This document shows positions 5,714 through 11,530 of a stretch of 11,530 nucleotides of DNA, piece after piece. Location: positions 1,949 through 13,478 of the forward strand of contig MBAA01000077.1 in assembly GCA_001940655.1 (NCBI GenBank), written 5' to 3'. A model generated the notes under the pieces. It saw only the letters and a list, made by a program, of their open reading frames with translations, had not been told where the DNA came from and did not search any database. The translations under genes were made by a program, and so were the position numbers. Origin of the DNA: Promethearchaeota archaeon CR_4. Its GTDB lineage: Archaea > Asgardarchaeota > Lokiarchaeia > Sigyniarchaeales > CR-4. The first letter of the stretch is position 1. Every line of letters begins with the position of its first letter.

Positions 5714-6495
5714 TAAACGGGATAAAATGGATAGACGATTGCTGAGAGTATCGCATTGAGAAAGGCAATGCCGTATATGGAGGCAATCGCGCCGACACAG
5801 ATAGACGCGGTCGCTAGAGTTTTGTCCCTATCTTTCCTTCGCCCAACCACCCCGAACACCATTGCAGGGATTCCGAGTAAAATGGTCGCGGTACCGGCAA
5901 TTATTTCCATAAAAAACATCCACATGAACCCTGATCCTACTGCCAAAGGAATGATGAAAAAACCAATGATACCCAAGATCAAACCAATCTTCCCATTTGC
6001 ATTTATAGGTCTCTTTTGACAAGAGGTTAGTTGGTAGGGGATTGATGGGCAAGGCACTGGTTGATAAGAAGCATTTAGTATTGTTTGCGGGGTTGCTTCG
6101 ATGACCCCTGTGCCAAGTCGGACACCACACCAGGCACAAAATTGCGCCACTTCAGGAACGGAAGCACCGCAGGTGGGACAAAATTTGATATTGTTTGAAC
6201 GTATTTGACTTATAGGTGGATTATCAATAGTATACCTAATCTGGGCGAATGGGGCAGGTTCCAATCTTTGTCGAGACTTTTCCTCATTCTTAAACGCATC
6301 TAACGCTCCGTTACTATCCCTCTGCTCGTATAAGGTCTCCCCGATGCCACGCCAAGCATTCGGGTGAAACTCGGGGGAGAAAGTCAATCCTCCTGTGTAA
6401 TATGCCAATCGTTCGTTGGTGTTTGGAATAAATTTTCCTTTGTTATACCAATCTGATGGTAACTGCGCTTTATCTAGCCAATCTTGAGAAGACAT
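5710..6495 (-). CDS. TPR-like / zinc-ribbon / multi-pass membrane protein
   Basis: This 261-aa protein has three parts. Residues about 15-78 look like two TPR-type helical hairpins; the clearest has A-W-R-G-I-G-E-T-L-Y and A-L-D-A-F-K-N-E at TPR spacing. Residues 105-127 are a treble-clef/zinc-ribbon with C106-x2-C109 and C120-x2-C123 (FCPTCG...FCAWCG). After a Pro-rich linker, about 168-255 hold three hydrophobic helices (around 168-187, 190-217, 228-255), resembling small DUF4190-like membrane modules. The Start ATG 6495 is supported by GGAG seven bases upstream. The likely arrangement is a cytosolic TPR plus zinc ribbon tethered to the membrane, suggesting a scaffold or sensing role rather than an enzyme. 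No catalytic motif is seen. The stop overlaps the start of the microprotein gene. This domain mix is common in Asgard proteomes without assigned function. Confidence 0.6.
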   Translation of the reverse strand: MSSQDWLDKAQLPSDWYNKGKFIPNTNERLAYYTGGLTFSPEFHPNAWRGIGETLYEQRDSNGALDAFKNEEKSRQRLEPAPFAQIRYTIDNPPISQIRSNNIKFCPTCGASVPEVAQFCAWCGVRLGTGVIEATPQTILNASYQPVPCPSIPYQLTSCQKRPINANGKIGLILGIIGFFIIPLAVGSGFMWMFFMEIIAGTATILLGIPAMVFGVVGRRKDRDKTLATASICVGAIASIYGIAFLNAILSAIVYPFYPVY

Positions 6496-7071
6496 ACTTC
6501 CACTCCGCTTTTAGTTGAGGGGGCTCTCCGATGTTTGATCGAACGTCAACTTGGATTATGGTTCTACAACATCTCCTTGATAGAAATTCTGAAACCAACT
6601 ATATGTCGAATATAATTTTGGTATCTTCATAATGATGGTCCGTTTTTAACGAGATTTTGGTGTTAAATTCTTGCTCTTCTATGATCCTCTTCTGGATATT
6701 TCTATGAAAAGTTCGTGGTGTCATTTTTGACACAAGCTGGGAGGTGATGCATTGAAGGTGATAGTGCAGCTTCAAGTGATTGGTCTCGAGGTAACCTCAG
6801 CCTTCGATCAATCCTTTTTGGATCGATCCAGTCAGAACTCCCGTTGGGGATTGAGACGCCCTTAACGCTAAGATGGGGCAGATGAAACCGATCGTCTAGA
6901 TGATGTATCCGATCCCATAGGCAGCCACGGTTTGGATTTTCCTATATTTTTCGATTTTTCTGCGTCAAAGTGTCCGAGATATTTCCCCGATAATACTCCC
7001 CCCCAAATATTCCGCCTTTCCTCTTCCACATTAGACGATACTCTATTCTCGTTTGGAAGGTAAAATGTGAC
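6496..7071. other. Intergenic region with repeat copy B and a hairpin
   Basis: This stretch of more than 570 bases holds no convincing gene. It contains the leader of the minus-strand TPR/zinc-ribbon gene and repeat copy B (6706-6750). It also has an imperfect hairpin (GATCAATCC 6806-6814, loop TTTTT, GGATCGATC 6820-6828, one mismatch) and, before padR, an AT-rich CCTATATTTTTCG stretch (around 6938-6950) that could be a TATA element. A 37-codon TTG ORF (6752-6865, M-K-V-I-V-Q-L-Q-V-I-G-L) follows copy B. It matches nothing I recognise and may be residue of a lost gene. Confidence 0.4.
6706..6750 (+). repeat. Palindrome plus Shine-Dalgarno element, copy B
   Basis: GTGTCATTTTTGACAC (6718-6733) has 6-bp arms around TTTT, followed by TGGGAGGTGATGC (6738-6750). 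It matches copy A (5249-5294) across the whole unit, including the upstream GAAAAG and the GGAGGTRATGC end. Further upstream, CTCTTCTAT (near 6675) and TCTGGATATTTCTATGAAAAG (6691-6711) are also similar. The ATG equivalent to copy A's start (6748) is followed at once by a stop (ATG CAT TGA), so the gene it once served, if any, is gone or starts at TTG 6752. Confidence 0.7.
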
Positions 7072-7743
7072 ATGACCAAGTTCCAGCAGCTCGTGATTCT
7101 CGGCTTGCTCCGGGAGAAACCCCTCCATGGCTACCAGCTCGACCAAAAGATCAAGGGTTTGACCATCACGCTCGGCCCGATGGCAACCAGCACACTCTAC
7201 TCGCAAATGAAAGCTCTCGAACGCGCGGGAGCGATTCAACGCCGGGACGTCCCCCAGGACGACAAACCGGACAAGAAACTCTACACGCTCAGCGCGGAGG
7301 GTATCACCTACTTCGAGACGATCATCCGCCAGGTATGGACGGAAGCCACCACGGATCAGGCAGGCGCCTGCCTCTCGTTCCTCCGGTACCTGCCCGCTGA
7401 ACAAATTCACAACTTCCTCGTCATGCGCATGGCGATGCTCCAGCACATGCTCTCCGTGCAGGACACCCTCGCGAACCTCGGGCCGTTCACGCAGGATTTC
7501 CAGTCGCTTATGGTAGCTCCATGGGAACGGCGCGTTGCGCTCGCCGCGGCCGAGCTCCAGTGGGTTCGGGATTTTTACGCGGAATTCTTCGGCCACCCCG
7601 CTCCTGAGTTTGAGCTAGACCAACCAATTGACGAGGTAATCAAAGATTTTCGCGCTGGGCAAGTAGAAGAAGATGCGGAACCAACTCCTGATTCTGTTGA
7701 GTCCCCTCCCGCCACTGATGTTAGCGTGCCCCAATCGGGATAG
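7072..7743 (+). CDS. PadR-family transcriptional regulator
   Basis: This 223-aa protein has an N-terminal winged helix (about 4-85). The PadR signature is clear: L-V-I-L-G-L-L-R-E-K-P-L-H-G-Y-Q-L, then a recognition region G-P-M-A-T-S-T-L-Y-S-Q-M-K-A-L-E-R-A-G-A-I, and a wing ending K-K-L-Y-T-L-S-A-E-G. The C-terminal part (about 86-185) is helical and probably the dimerisation domain of the longer PadR subgroup. The last 30 residues form an acidic, Pro/Ser-rich tail that is unusual for PadR and likely disordered. The ATG is preceded by GGAAGGT about 12 bases upstream. PadR proteins usually repress neighbouring transport or stress genes. No divergent target is adjacent here, so the regulon is unknown. 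The gene is clearly GC-richer than the TA genes that follow. It is followed by a hairpin terminator. Confidence 0.88.
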   Translation: MTKFQQLVILGLLREKPLHGYQLDQKIKGLTITLGPMATSTLYSQMKALERAGAIQRRDVPQDDKPDKKLYTLSAEGITYFETIIRQVWTEATTDQAGACLSFLRYLPAEQIHNFLVMRMAMLQHMLSVQDTLANLGPFTQDFQSLMVAPWERRVALAAAELQWVRDFYAEFFGHPAPEFELDQPIDEVIKDFRAGQVEEDAEPTPDSVESPPATDVSVPQSG

Positions 7744-7766
7744 ATTATCGATTCAATTCTATTTTG

Positions 7767-7786
7767 TGGGGAATTTCCCCATTTTT
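7767..7786 (+). terminator. Hairpin terminator of padR
   Basis: TGGGGA (7767-7772) pairs perfectly with TCCCCA (7776-7781) across an ATT loop and is followed directly by five T (7782-7786). It lies 24 bases after the padR stop. The shape is that of an intrinsic terminator; in archaea the T run may matter more than the hairpin. Confidence 0.65.
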
Positions 7787-7949
7787 CAGGTTTGGTTTCA
7801 ATATAGATAAAAACTCCTTTTTATAATGCTTTAAAGGACAAAGACCGGATCGTAATTATAGGGTATTTTCGAGCGAGCTGATTATTTCATCAGACCTCAA
7901 TTGTCGTTTTACAGGACATTTCGTTAGGCGAAGGTGAAAATGATAATAC

Positions 7950-8051
7950 ATGAAATTCAATACTAGAACTTTCTTTGACTTCTCTCGGAGGTTGAGCAAG
8001 CGTTATTTATATATTCAGAAATACCACAAGGATCTTGAACAAGTATCGTGA
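7950..8051 (+). CDS. Possible 33-aa leader ORF in frame with the MNT gene
   Basis: ATG 7950 opens a 33-codon ORF (MKFNTRTFFDFSRRLSKRYL and on to Y-H-K-D-L-E-Q-V-S) ending TGA 8049-8051. It is strongly basic and aromatic. AAGGTGA (7931-7937) lies 12 bases upstream. The frame is the same as that of the MNT gene starting at 8058, so a single TGA separates them. The MNT protein has normal length without it, and a TATA-like box lies inside this ORF, so it may be non-coding. Otherwise the 314-base gap 7744-8057 holds the padR terminator and the MNT promoter. Confidence 0.25.
   Translation: MKFNTRTFFDFSRRLSKRYLYIQKYHKDLEQVS
8006..8013 (+). promoter_or_regulatory. TATA box of the MNT/HEPN operon
   Basis: TTTATATA at 8006-8013 is the best TATA-box match in this gap. 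Archaeal initiation about 25 bases downstream would place the start near 8035, giving a leader of roughly 20 bases before TTG 8058. The sequence is seen; promoter use is inferred. Confidence 0.45.
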
Positions 8052-8057
8052 TTTAAT

Positions 8058-8456
8058 TTGTTAACAAATACACATATAATACAAAAATTACGCACATTCT
8101 TCCAAAACCATCCTGTACCTGAACTAGCAGCTGTATATCTCTTTGGATCCCGCGCGAGTGGAGGTTCCCATCGCTTGAGCGATGTGGATATTGGACTTAT
8201 ATTAAAACCCGGGACACGCCTCTCTTCGCAGGATATTATTGCGCTTTCCCTCGAATTAGATGTAAAACTTTCCCCACTCGAGACAGATGTCAAAGTTCTC
8301 AATGGTTTGCCGGTTCATATTGCGCATAATATGTTGCGTCAAGCGCAAGTGATTTTTTCTGCGGACGAAATTGCCGATGCAGAATTCCGAGAACATTTGG
8401 TGGAAGAATATTTTGAGATAAGACCCCTCCTCGACGAATTCTATAAGAGTTTGTAG
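8058..8456 (+). CDS. MNT-domain nucleotidyltransferase antitoxin (MntA-like)
   Basis: This 132-aa minimal nucleotidyltransferase is the antitoxin of a HEPN/MNT pair. Residues 29-46 (F-G-S-R-A-S-G-G-S-H-R-L-S-D-V-D-I-G) give an exact GSx10DxD motif: Gly30-Ser31, Asp42, Asp44. A third acidic residue fits Asp77 in L-E-T-D-V-K-V-L-N. The metal-binding active site looks complete. In the studied MntA/HepT system the MNT protein transfers AMP groups from ATP to a tyrosine of the HEPN toxin, and by analogy that is the likely role here. The start is TTG 8058: a TGA lies three codons upstream in frame, and no ATG or GTG gives a full domain. The TTG lacks a clear Shine-Dalgarno, so a short-leader transcript from the TATA box at 8006-8013 is plausible. 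The stop is three bases before the HEPN start. Confidence 0.85.
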   Translation: MLTNTHIIQKLRTFFQNHPVPELAAVYLFGSRASGGSHRLSDVDIGLILKPGTRLSSQDIIALSLELDVKLSPLETDVKVLNGLPVHIAHNMLRQAQVIFSADEIADAEFREHLVEEYFEIRPLLDEFYKSL

Positions 8457-8459
8457 AAG

Positions 8460-8903
8460 GTGAACGTCATCGCTGACATCGATAAAGAAATGGTTCAAAA
8501 TCGTTTACTAATTCTAAAAGAGAATTTGAGTTTCTTAGACAAAGAAAAAAGCAGGGGATCTCTTGAAAATTTGAGTACCGATCTTAAATTACAGTATTCC
8601 ATTCTATATTTACTCCAGAACAGCATACAGATTATGATCGATATTGCAAACCACATCCTAGCGCGCAAAACGCACAATATTCCCTCAGAAGCGGGGAATG
8701 TATTTGATGCTCTCGAGAAAGAGCAATTAATCCCCACGGGTCACGCTAAGAAATTTAAGCAGATGGTGAAGTTTCGAAATCTCGTGATTCATCGTTATCA
8801 GGATATCGACACTAACCTGATTTACACAATTTTACACGAAAATCTAACCGATTTCGAGTCCTTTATCGAAGACGTCAAAAAAATTCTTTTAACCTCACGA
8901 TAG
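8460..8903 (+). CDS. HEPN-domain toxin (HepT-like, DUF86)
   Basis: This 147-aa all-helical protein is a likely RNase toxin paired with the MNT antitoxin. The catalytic motif is complete at residues 106-113 (R-N-L-V-I-H-R-Y), fitting R-x4-H-x-Y with Arg106, His111 and Tyr113. The tyrosine is the residue expected to be AMPylated by the MNT partner. The N-terminal pattern (I-D-K-E-M-V-Q-N-R-L-L-I-L-K-E-N-L) and the following helix (QYSILYLLQNSIQIMIDIAN) match the DUF86/HepT layout. The start is GTG 8460, preceded by an overlapping AGAAGG; ATG 8490 is possible but would cut the first conserved helix. It is separated from the antitoxin by three bases, so the two are one operon. Both genes are AT-richer than padR, consistent with horizontal acquisition. 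Confidence 0.87.
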   Translation: MNVIADIDKEMVQNRLLILKENLSFLDKEKSRGSLENLSTDLKLQYSILYLLQNSIQIMIDIANHILARKTHNIPSEAGNVFDALEKEQLIPTGHAKKFKQMVKFRNLVIHRYQDIDTNLIYTILHENLTDFESFIEDVKKILLTSR

Positions 8904-8911
8904 CTTTTTTG
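8904..8911 (+). terminator. T6 run ending the MNT/HEPN operon
   Basis: The HEPN stop (8901-8903) is followed by C and six T (8905-8910), a minimal archaeal oligo-T terminator. The converging racemase gene ends at 8946, leaving only about 40 bases between the two 3' ends. Confidence 0.4.
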
Positions 8912-8945
8912 AGTGGGTCATCAACTTGTGGGTGCAACCAACTTG

Positions 8946-9641
8946 TTAACTTTCTCTTAAAGCTTCTTTCATTGCGGTTCTTGCGAGTAAGCGTGTCGAA
9001 TCCAGTGTTGGTAACGGACAATCCTCCGGATCAACCAGTAGGGGGATCTCCGTGCACCCGAGGACTACTGCGTCACAGCCGCGATCCTTGAGTTTCTGTA
9101 TGACTTCGTTGAAATACTGTCTCGATGTTTCCAGGAACTCGCCGTTGACGAGTTCTTTGAAAATAATCGTGTCAATCTTGTTGCGGTCCCCTTCCTCCGG
9201 GATCGTGTAGGCGATCCCCGTTTTTTTCAGGACTCCGGGATAGACGGGGCTGGTCATCAGGTACTTGGTTCCCGTGATTGCCAGGTGTTTGAATCCGTGT
9301 TTTTTCGCTTCCGCTGCCACTGCGTCCGCGATGTGCAACCATGGAATCGGGGAATGGGGTACAACTAAATCAAATGCTTGGTGGATAGTGTTATCTGGGC
9401 AAATAGCAAACTGTGCTCCGATGTTCGCCAATTTCCGGGCCGAATCTAACATCAGGTTGGCCACGCCCTGCCAATTGCCCAACCGTATGTGCACCATATA
9501 TTCGCTGAGTGGGTGCGTGTGCATCGACACTTCCGGGTGCGCGTGTTCGCCCATGAGCTCCGTTGCCTCCTTACAGAATGTTCGATAACAGAGGGCGGCT
9601 CCCTCCGCGCTGCATGCGACTATCCCCACGTGCTTCGACAT
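8946..9641 (-). CDS. Aspartate/glutamate racemase family enzyme
   Basis: This 231-aa protein is a PLP-independent amino-acid racemase by family, interconverting L- and D-forms (probably Asp or Glu) through two cysteines. Both are present: Cys81 in A-I-C-P-D-N-T-I-H and Cys196 in V-V-L-G-C-T-E-I-P-L-L, placed symmetrically in the two half-domains. The N terminus H-V-G-I-V-A-C-S-A-E-G-A-A is the first strand and loop of the fold, and I-T-G-T-K-Y-L-M-T-S marks the start of the second half. Length is normal. The start ATG 9641 has only a weak GAGAAG upstream. A TATA box (9671-9680, complement) about 33 bases away implies a very short leader, and a perfect palindrome (9695-9712) lies just upstream. 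D-amino acids could serve the envelope or metabolism; no partner gene is adjacent. Confidence 0.88.
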   Translation of the reverse strand: MSKHVGIVACSAEGAALCYRTFCKEATELMGEHAHPEVSMHTHPLSEYMVHIRLGNWQGVANLMLDSARKLANIGAQFAICPDNTIHQAFDLVVPHSPIPWLHIADAVAAEAKKHGFKHLAITGTKYLMTSPVYPGVLKKTGIAYTIPEEGDRNKIDTIIFKELVNGEFLETSRQYFNEVIQKLKDRGCDAVVLGCTEIPLLVDPEDCPLPTLDSTRLLARTAMKEALRES

Positions 9642-9670
9642 ATCTTCTCGATGACCAATTATGTTGAGGT

Positions 9671-9680
9671 ATTTTATAGT
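9671..9680 (-). promoter_or_regulatory. TATA box of the racemase gene
   Basis: On the minus strand this reads ACTATAAAAT, a good archaeal TATA box. Its centre is about 34 bases from the racemase ATG (9641), which would place the transcription start within about ten bases of the start codon. Confidence 0.5.
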
Positions 9681-9694
9681 TTTGCTGAGATAGA

Positions 9695-9712
9695 TATGAG
9701 ATGAATCTCATA
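9695..9712. promoter_or_regulatory. Perfect 18-bp palindrome upstream of the racemase promoter
   Basis: TATGAGATGAATCTCATA has two perfect 8-bp arms around GA. It ends about 15 bases upstream (minus-strand sense) of the racemase TATA box, a position typical of an activator site or a repressor site touching the BRE. No adjacent gene obviously encodes its binder; the HTH protein at 9866-10267 and PadR are candidates only by proximity. Confidence 0.55.
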
Positions 9713-9790
9713 TAATTAAACGAATACTTTGATTTTCCGCGTATAGTTGTGATTCCACTCCCTCCAGACGGTACTATTCCGCAATTCAGA

Positions 9791-9810
9791 CGAAAAGAGA
9801 TTTCAATCTC
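9791..9810 (-). terminator. Possible terminator of the beta-helix/zinc-ribbon operon
   Basis: On the minus strand, GAGAT-TGAA-ATCTC is a 5-bp stem followed at once by TTTT (complement of 9793-9796), about 55 bases past the stop of the 133-aa gene. The stem is short, so this is tentative. Its half-sites GAGAT/ATCTC also occur in the palindrome at 9695-9712, so it could instead be a related protein-binding site. Confidence 0.3.
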
Positions 9811-9865
9811 GCTCTATGTTTCTCCTTTCATTGCTTTAGTTTTGTGCTAAAATTCGGAAAATTCT

Positions 9866-10267
9866 TTAATATAGTGTTTGACCGCAAATCGGGCAATACT
9901 TCGCATTCGGTGGGTACGAAGCTCCGCACAACGTGCAAAATTTTTCGTTGCCCTTACCCGATGCAGGGGAATTTTGATTTAGGGGGTTCTCGCTTTTTGG
10001 TTTGTTTTTGGCAGCCAAGCTTTTTCGCGTGGCATTTAACAACTCGAAATACATCTTCTTGAATAGGGCGAGTTCGTGTTCTAATTGCATGTTTTTTTCC
10101 TCCAGCTGGTGGATCTTGTTCTGTTCGTTCAACAACCGCTTCAGGGTCGTGTTCGACATCCCACTCCCGAATTTCTCGAGGAGCTTCTCTTGGATAACCC
10201 GATAGGGTTTGCCCTCTTGGAGGAGTTGCTCGACAAGGTCAAATTTTTCTTTGCTGGATTTCCCCAT
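9866..10267 (-). CDS. Small HTH / coiled-coil / zinc-ribbon protein
   Basis: This 133-aa protein has three visible parts. Residues about 8-46 look like a helix-turn-helix (DLVEQLLQEGKPYRVIQEKLL, then S-N-T-T-L-K-R-L-L), similar to the DNA-binding heads of small regulators and transposases. Residues about 47-78 form a charged coiled coil (Q-L-E-E-K-N-M-Q-L-E-H-E-L-A-L-F). After a Lys/Pro/Asn-rich linker comes a C-terminal zinc ribbon with C111-x2-C114 and C125-x2-C128 (FCTLCG...YCPICG). It is probably a dimeric DNA- or RNA-binding protein in the cytosol. ATG 10267 has GAGG eight bases upstream. It lies 32 bases after the beta-helix gene on the same strand, so the two are likely co-transcribed with this gene second. 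The specific family is not recognised. Confidence 0.6.
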   Translation of the reverse strand: MGKSSKEKFDLVEQLLQEGKPYRVIQEKLLEKFGSGMSNTTLKRLLNEQNKIHQLEEKNMQLEHELALFKKMYFELLNATRKSLAAKNKPKSENPLNQNSPASGKGNEKFCTLCGASYPPNAKYCPICGQTLY

Positions 10268-10299
10268 TGAAGAAACCTCGTCTGTGAAACTTGTCGTGA

Positions 10300-11466
10300 T
10301 TACTCCTCATTTAGTTGGGCAATAATTGCCCGATGTTCCGATTGCAAGCGATCCAGATCACCCGGCAGTTTTTCTTTGATATTTTCTCCGTTGTCCCAAT
10401 CTGCATTGGTACTTGGTTGTTGTCGCAGGGATTTCCTTTTTGCGAAAAGGAGGAGCCAACTCCCTGCGATTGAGAAGAATAGAACATATCCTAACGGACC
10501 TATGGTGGCGTACTCCTCTGTATAGTAGAAGATTAATAGAATCCCCGCCTGCGAGACATTATTGTGGTCAACGTGGTTCACCGACTCTCCATCCGAATTT
10601 ATCCCGACTTCACACCACTCGATGTTATTCCCTTGAATTCTGTTGAGATTGGATTTAAGAATAAGAACCCCAGACCACGTATTCCAAATTTTATTTTCCT
10701 CAATCCGATTTTCTGTCGAATTTTCAAGACTGACCCCCGTCCAGCTAAAACTACACCGACTGCTTGCAATATCATTGAAATCAGATCGAATCAGTTCAAT
10801 GCAACTCTCTTTACAATTTGTCGCGGTATTTTTATACAAAAAATTGTAGTTGCTCTTAGACAATTGAATCCCATATGTCTCGCCAGTGCAATTGTTGTAG
10901 CCGAGCGTGTTATTGTTTGACTGATTGAGGAAAATGCCATAGTTCCCATTATCCCAGCACCAGTTGTAGGTGAGCACGGTGTTGTTCGAATAGTTCAGGT
11001 AGATCCCGCACCATAGATTGCCCTTACAAACATTATTCTCAAGTCGCACGTTGGTGACATTCTGGAGGATGATGCCCGATCTATTTGTAGACATTAACAA
11101 GCAATGACGAATTATAAGGAAACTTGTGGTATTCGCGATAAGAATGCAGGATTCCTGCCCGGAACTATGCAAGATTCTCCAATTTTCGATAATCCACGGG
11201 GATTCTAGCGTTCCTGCCCCCCCTGTCACCCCATTTGCCTGGGTGAAATTACTTTCAGAAGTAATGTTGATGGGGTCGTGAAATTCCATCCAAACATCAT
11301 TATTGCCATTAGCATCCTTCCATCGTTGAGTGGCCTGATCCACCGTTGCTTCTTGAGTCGAATAACTCCCAATTAGACCTTTCAGGACGATCACCAGAAA
11401 GATCCCCGCCGTCACGAGCGTTAGGGCAAGTGGGATCGAGAGATAGATTTTCATTTTCTTTTGCAT
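10300..11466 (-). CDS. Membrane-anchored NosD-like right-handed beta-helix surface protein
   Basis: In this 388-aa protein an N-terminal signal anchor (about 8-30) is followed by an extracytoplasmic region. This opens with D-P-I-N-I-T-S-E-S-N-F and G-V-T-G-G-A-G-T-L-E-S-P-W-I-I-E-N (about 64-95), the entry motif of archaeal NosD/parallel-beta-helix surface proteins. Residues about 96-305 contain roughly eight to nine 22-24-residue PbH1 turns with N-x-S-x-x-N-x-L/I ladders (SNNTVLTYNWCWDNGNYGIF, QSNNNTLGYNNCTGETYGIQ) and many N-glycosylation sequons. A second TM (about 322-343) ends in K-R-K and is followed by a charged cytosolic tail of about 45 residues. Both ends are therefore inside and the helix outside. 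It probably binds surface glycans; carbohydrate-active cousins exist, but no catalytic residues are identified. ATG 11466 is used; ATG 11454 is a possible alternative. It is the first gene of a minus-strand pair. Confidence 0.78.
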   Translation of the reverse strand: MQKKMKIYLSIPLALTLVTAGIFLVIVLKGLIGSYSTQEATVDQATQRWKDANGNNDVWMEFHDPINITSESNFTQANGVTGGAGTLESPWIIENWRILHSSGQESCILIANTTSFLIIRHCLLMSTNRSGIILQNVTNVRLENNVCKGNLWCGIYLNYSNNTVLTYNWCWDNGNYGIFLNQSNNNTLGYNNCTGETYGIQLSKSNYNFLYKNTATNCKESCIELIRSDFNDIASSRCSFSWTGVSLENSTENRIEENKIWNTWSGVLILKSNLNRIQGNNIEWCEVGINSDGESVNHVDHNNVSQAGILLIFYYTEEYATIGPLGYVLFFSIAGSWLLLFAKRKSLRQQPSTNADWDNGENIKEKLPGDLDRLQSEHRAIIAQLNEE

Positions 11467-11530
11467 GTTACTCGCCCCTTTTCCCAGCTTCTTCTTTTCT
11501 TTTCATTCTACAATTCTCCCTTCTTGAGTT
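11467..11530 (-). other. Leader of the beta-helix gene
   Basis: On the minus strand this is a purine-rich leader with a GGGGCGAG stretch just before ATG 11466 and A/G-rich sequence further up. No TATA box is evident, so the promoter is probably beyond the window end. Confidence 0.3.

Noticed and set aside
5249..6750. Insertion sequence or CRISPR array defined by the two palindromic repeats
   Set aside because: Only two copies exist, 1.46 kb apart and in direct orientation. No transposase lies between them, and there is no regular spacer pattern or visible target-site duplication.
6868..7596. 242-codon minus-strand ORF opposite padR
   Set aside because: It mostly mirrors the padR coding sequence. 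PadR has a clear winged-helix signature and terminator; the antisense product has no recognisable fold.
9642..9865. Short ORF after GGAGGG on the minus strand (GTG, 16 codons) upstream of the racemase
   Set aside because: It is too short to support and has no visible conservation. The racemase promoter and palindrome explain this interval better.
1..11530. tRNA, rRNA or known riboswitch
   Set aside because: I looked for tRNA-like arms (GGTTC-type T loops with CCA-proximal stems), rRNA core segments and common riboswitch cores on both strands and saw none. A covariance-model search would be needed to exclude small RNAs.

Overview
The window reads as archaeal. It has short TATA-like promoter elements, T-rich 3' ends, Shine-Dalgarno-like sites before most starts, N-glycosylation sequons in predicted surface domains, and a NosD-type right-handed beta-helix protein with a G-G-x-G-T-x-x-x-P-W-I-I-E-N motif. 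That motif style, with small zinc-ribbon/TPR/membrane proteins, is common in Asgard (Promethearchaeota) genomes, so an Asgard archaeon is my best guess. This rests on pattern recognition, without a search. Base composition is uneven: the thioesterase, flippase and padR genes are clearly GC-richer than the TA genes and intergenic DNA.

Layout, left to right. (1) 1-676: a ribbon-helix-helix antitoxin and a MazF/PemK-type toxin sharing an ATGA overlap, with an inverted-repeat operator upstream. (2) 847-1272: a PaaI-like hotdog thioesterase, followed at 1317-1426 by a decayed second copy of the toxin 3' end, exactly 750 bp downstream of the intact one. (3) 1570-4299: a large membrane protein joining an extracytoplasmic GATase-like domain to a MOP-superfamily polysaccharide flippase-like transporter. 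It converges on a membrane-anchored KPxIYLY-family protein (4400-5146, minus). (4) 5147-7071: a degenerate stretch with two copies of a palindrome-plus-Shine-Dalgarno element (5249-5294 and 6706-6750). One copy leads into a broken P-loop ORF. Between the copies, on the minus strand, lie a TPR/zinc-ribbon/membrane protein and a translationally coupled 58-aa membrane microprotein. (5) 7072-7743: a PadR regulator with a hairpin terminator. (6) 8058-8903: an MNT/HEPN (MntA/HepT-type) toxin-antitoxin pair. (7) 8946-9641 (minus): an Asp/Glu racemase-family enzyme with both catalytic cysteines, and a perfect 18-bp palindrome upstream of its promoter. (8) 9866-11466 (minus): a two-gene unit of a membrane-anchored beta-helix protein and a small HTH/coiled-coil/zinc-ribbon protein.

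Two toxin-antitoxin modules, duplicated and decayed fragments, repeated regulatory elements and patchy GC mark this as an accessory, rearranged region. The points that most deserve a second look are the flippase fusion, the repeated palindrome/SD element with its P-loop remnant, the coupled microprotein, the toxin remnant behind the thioesterase, and the beta-helix/zinc-ribbon pair.
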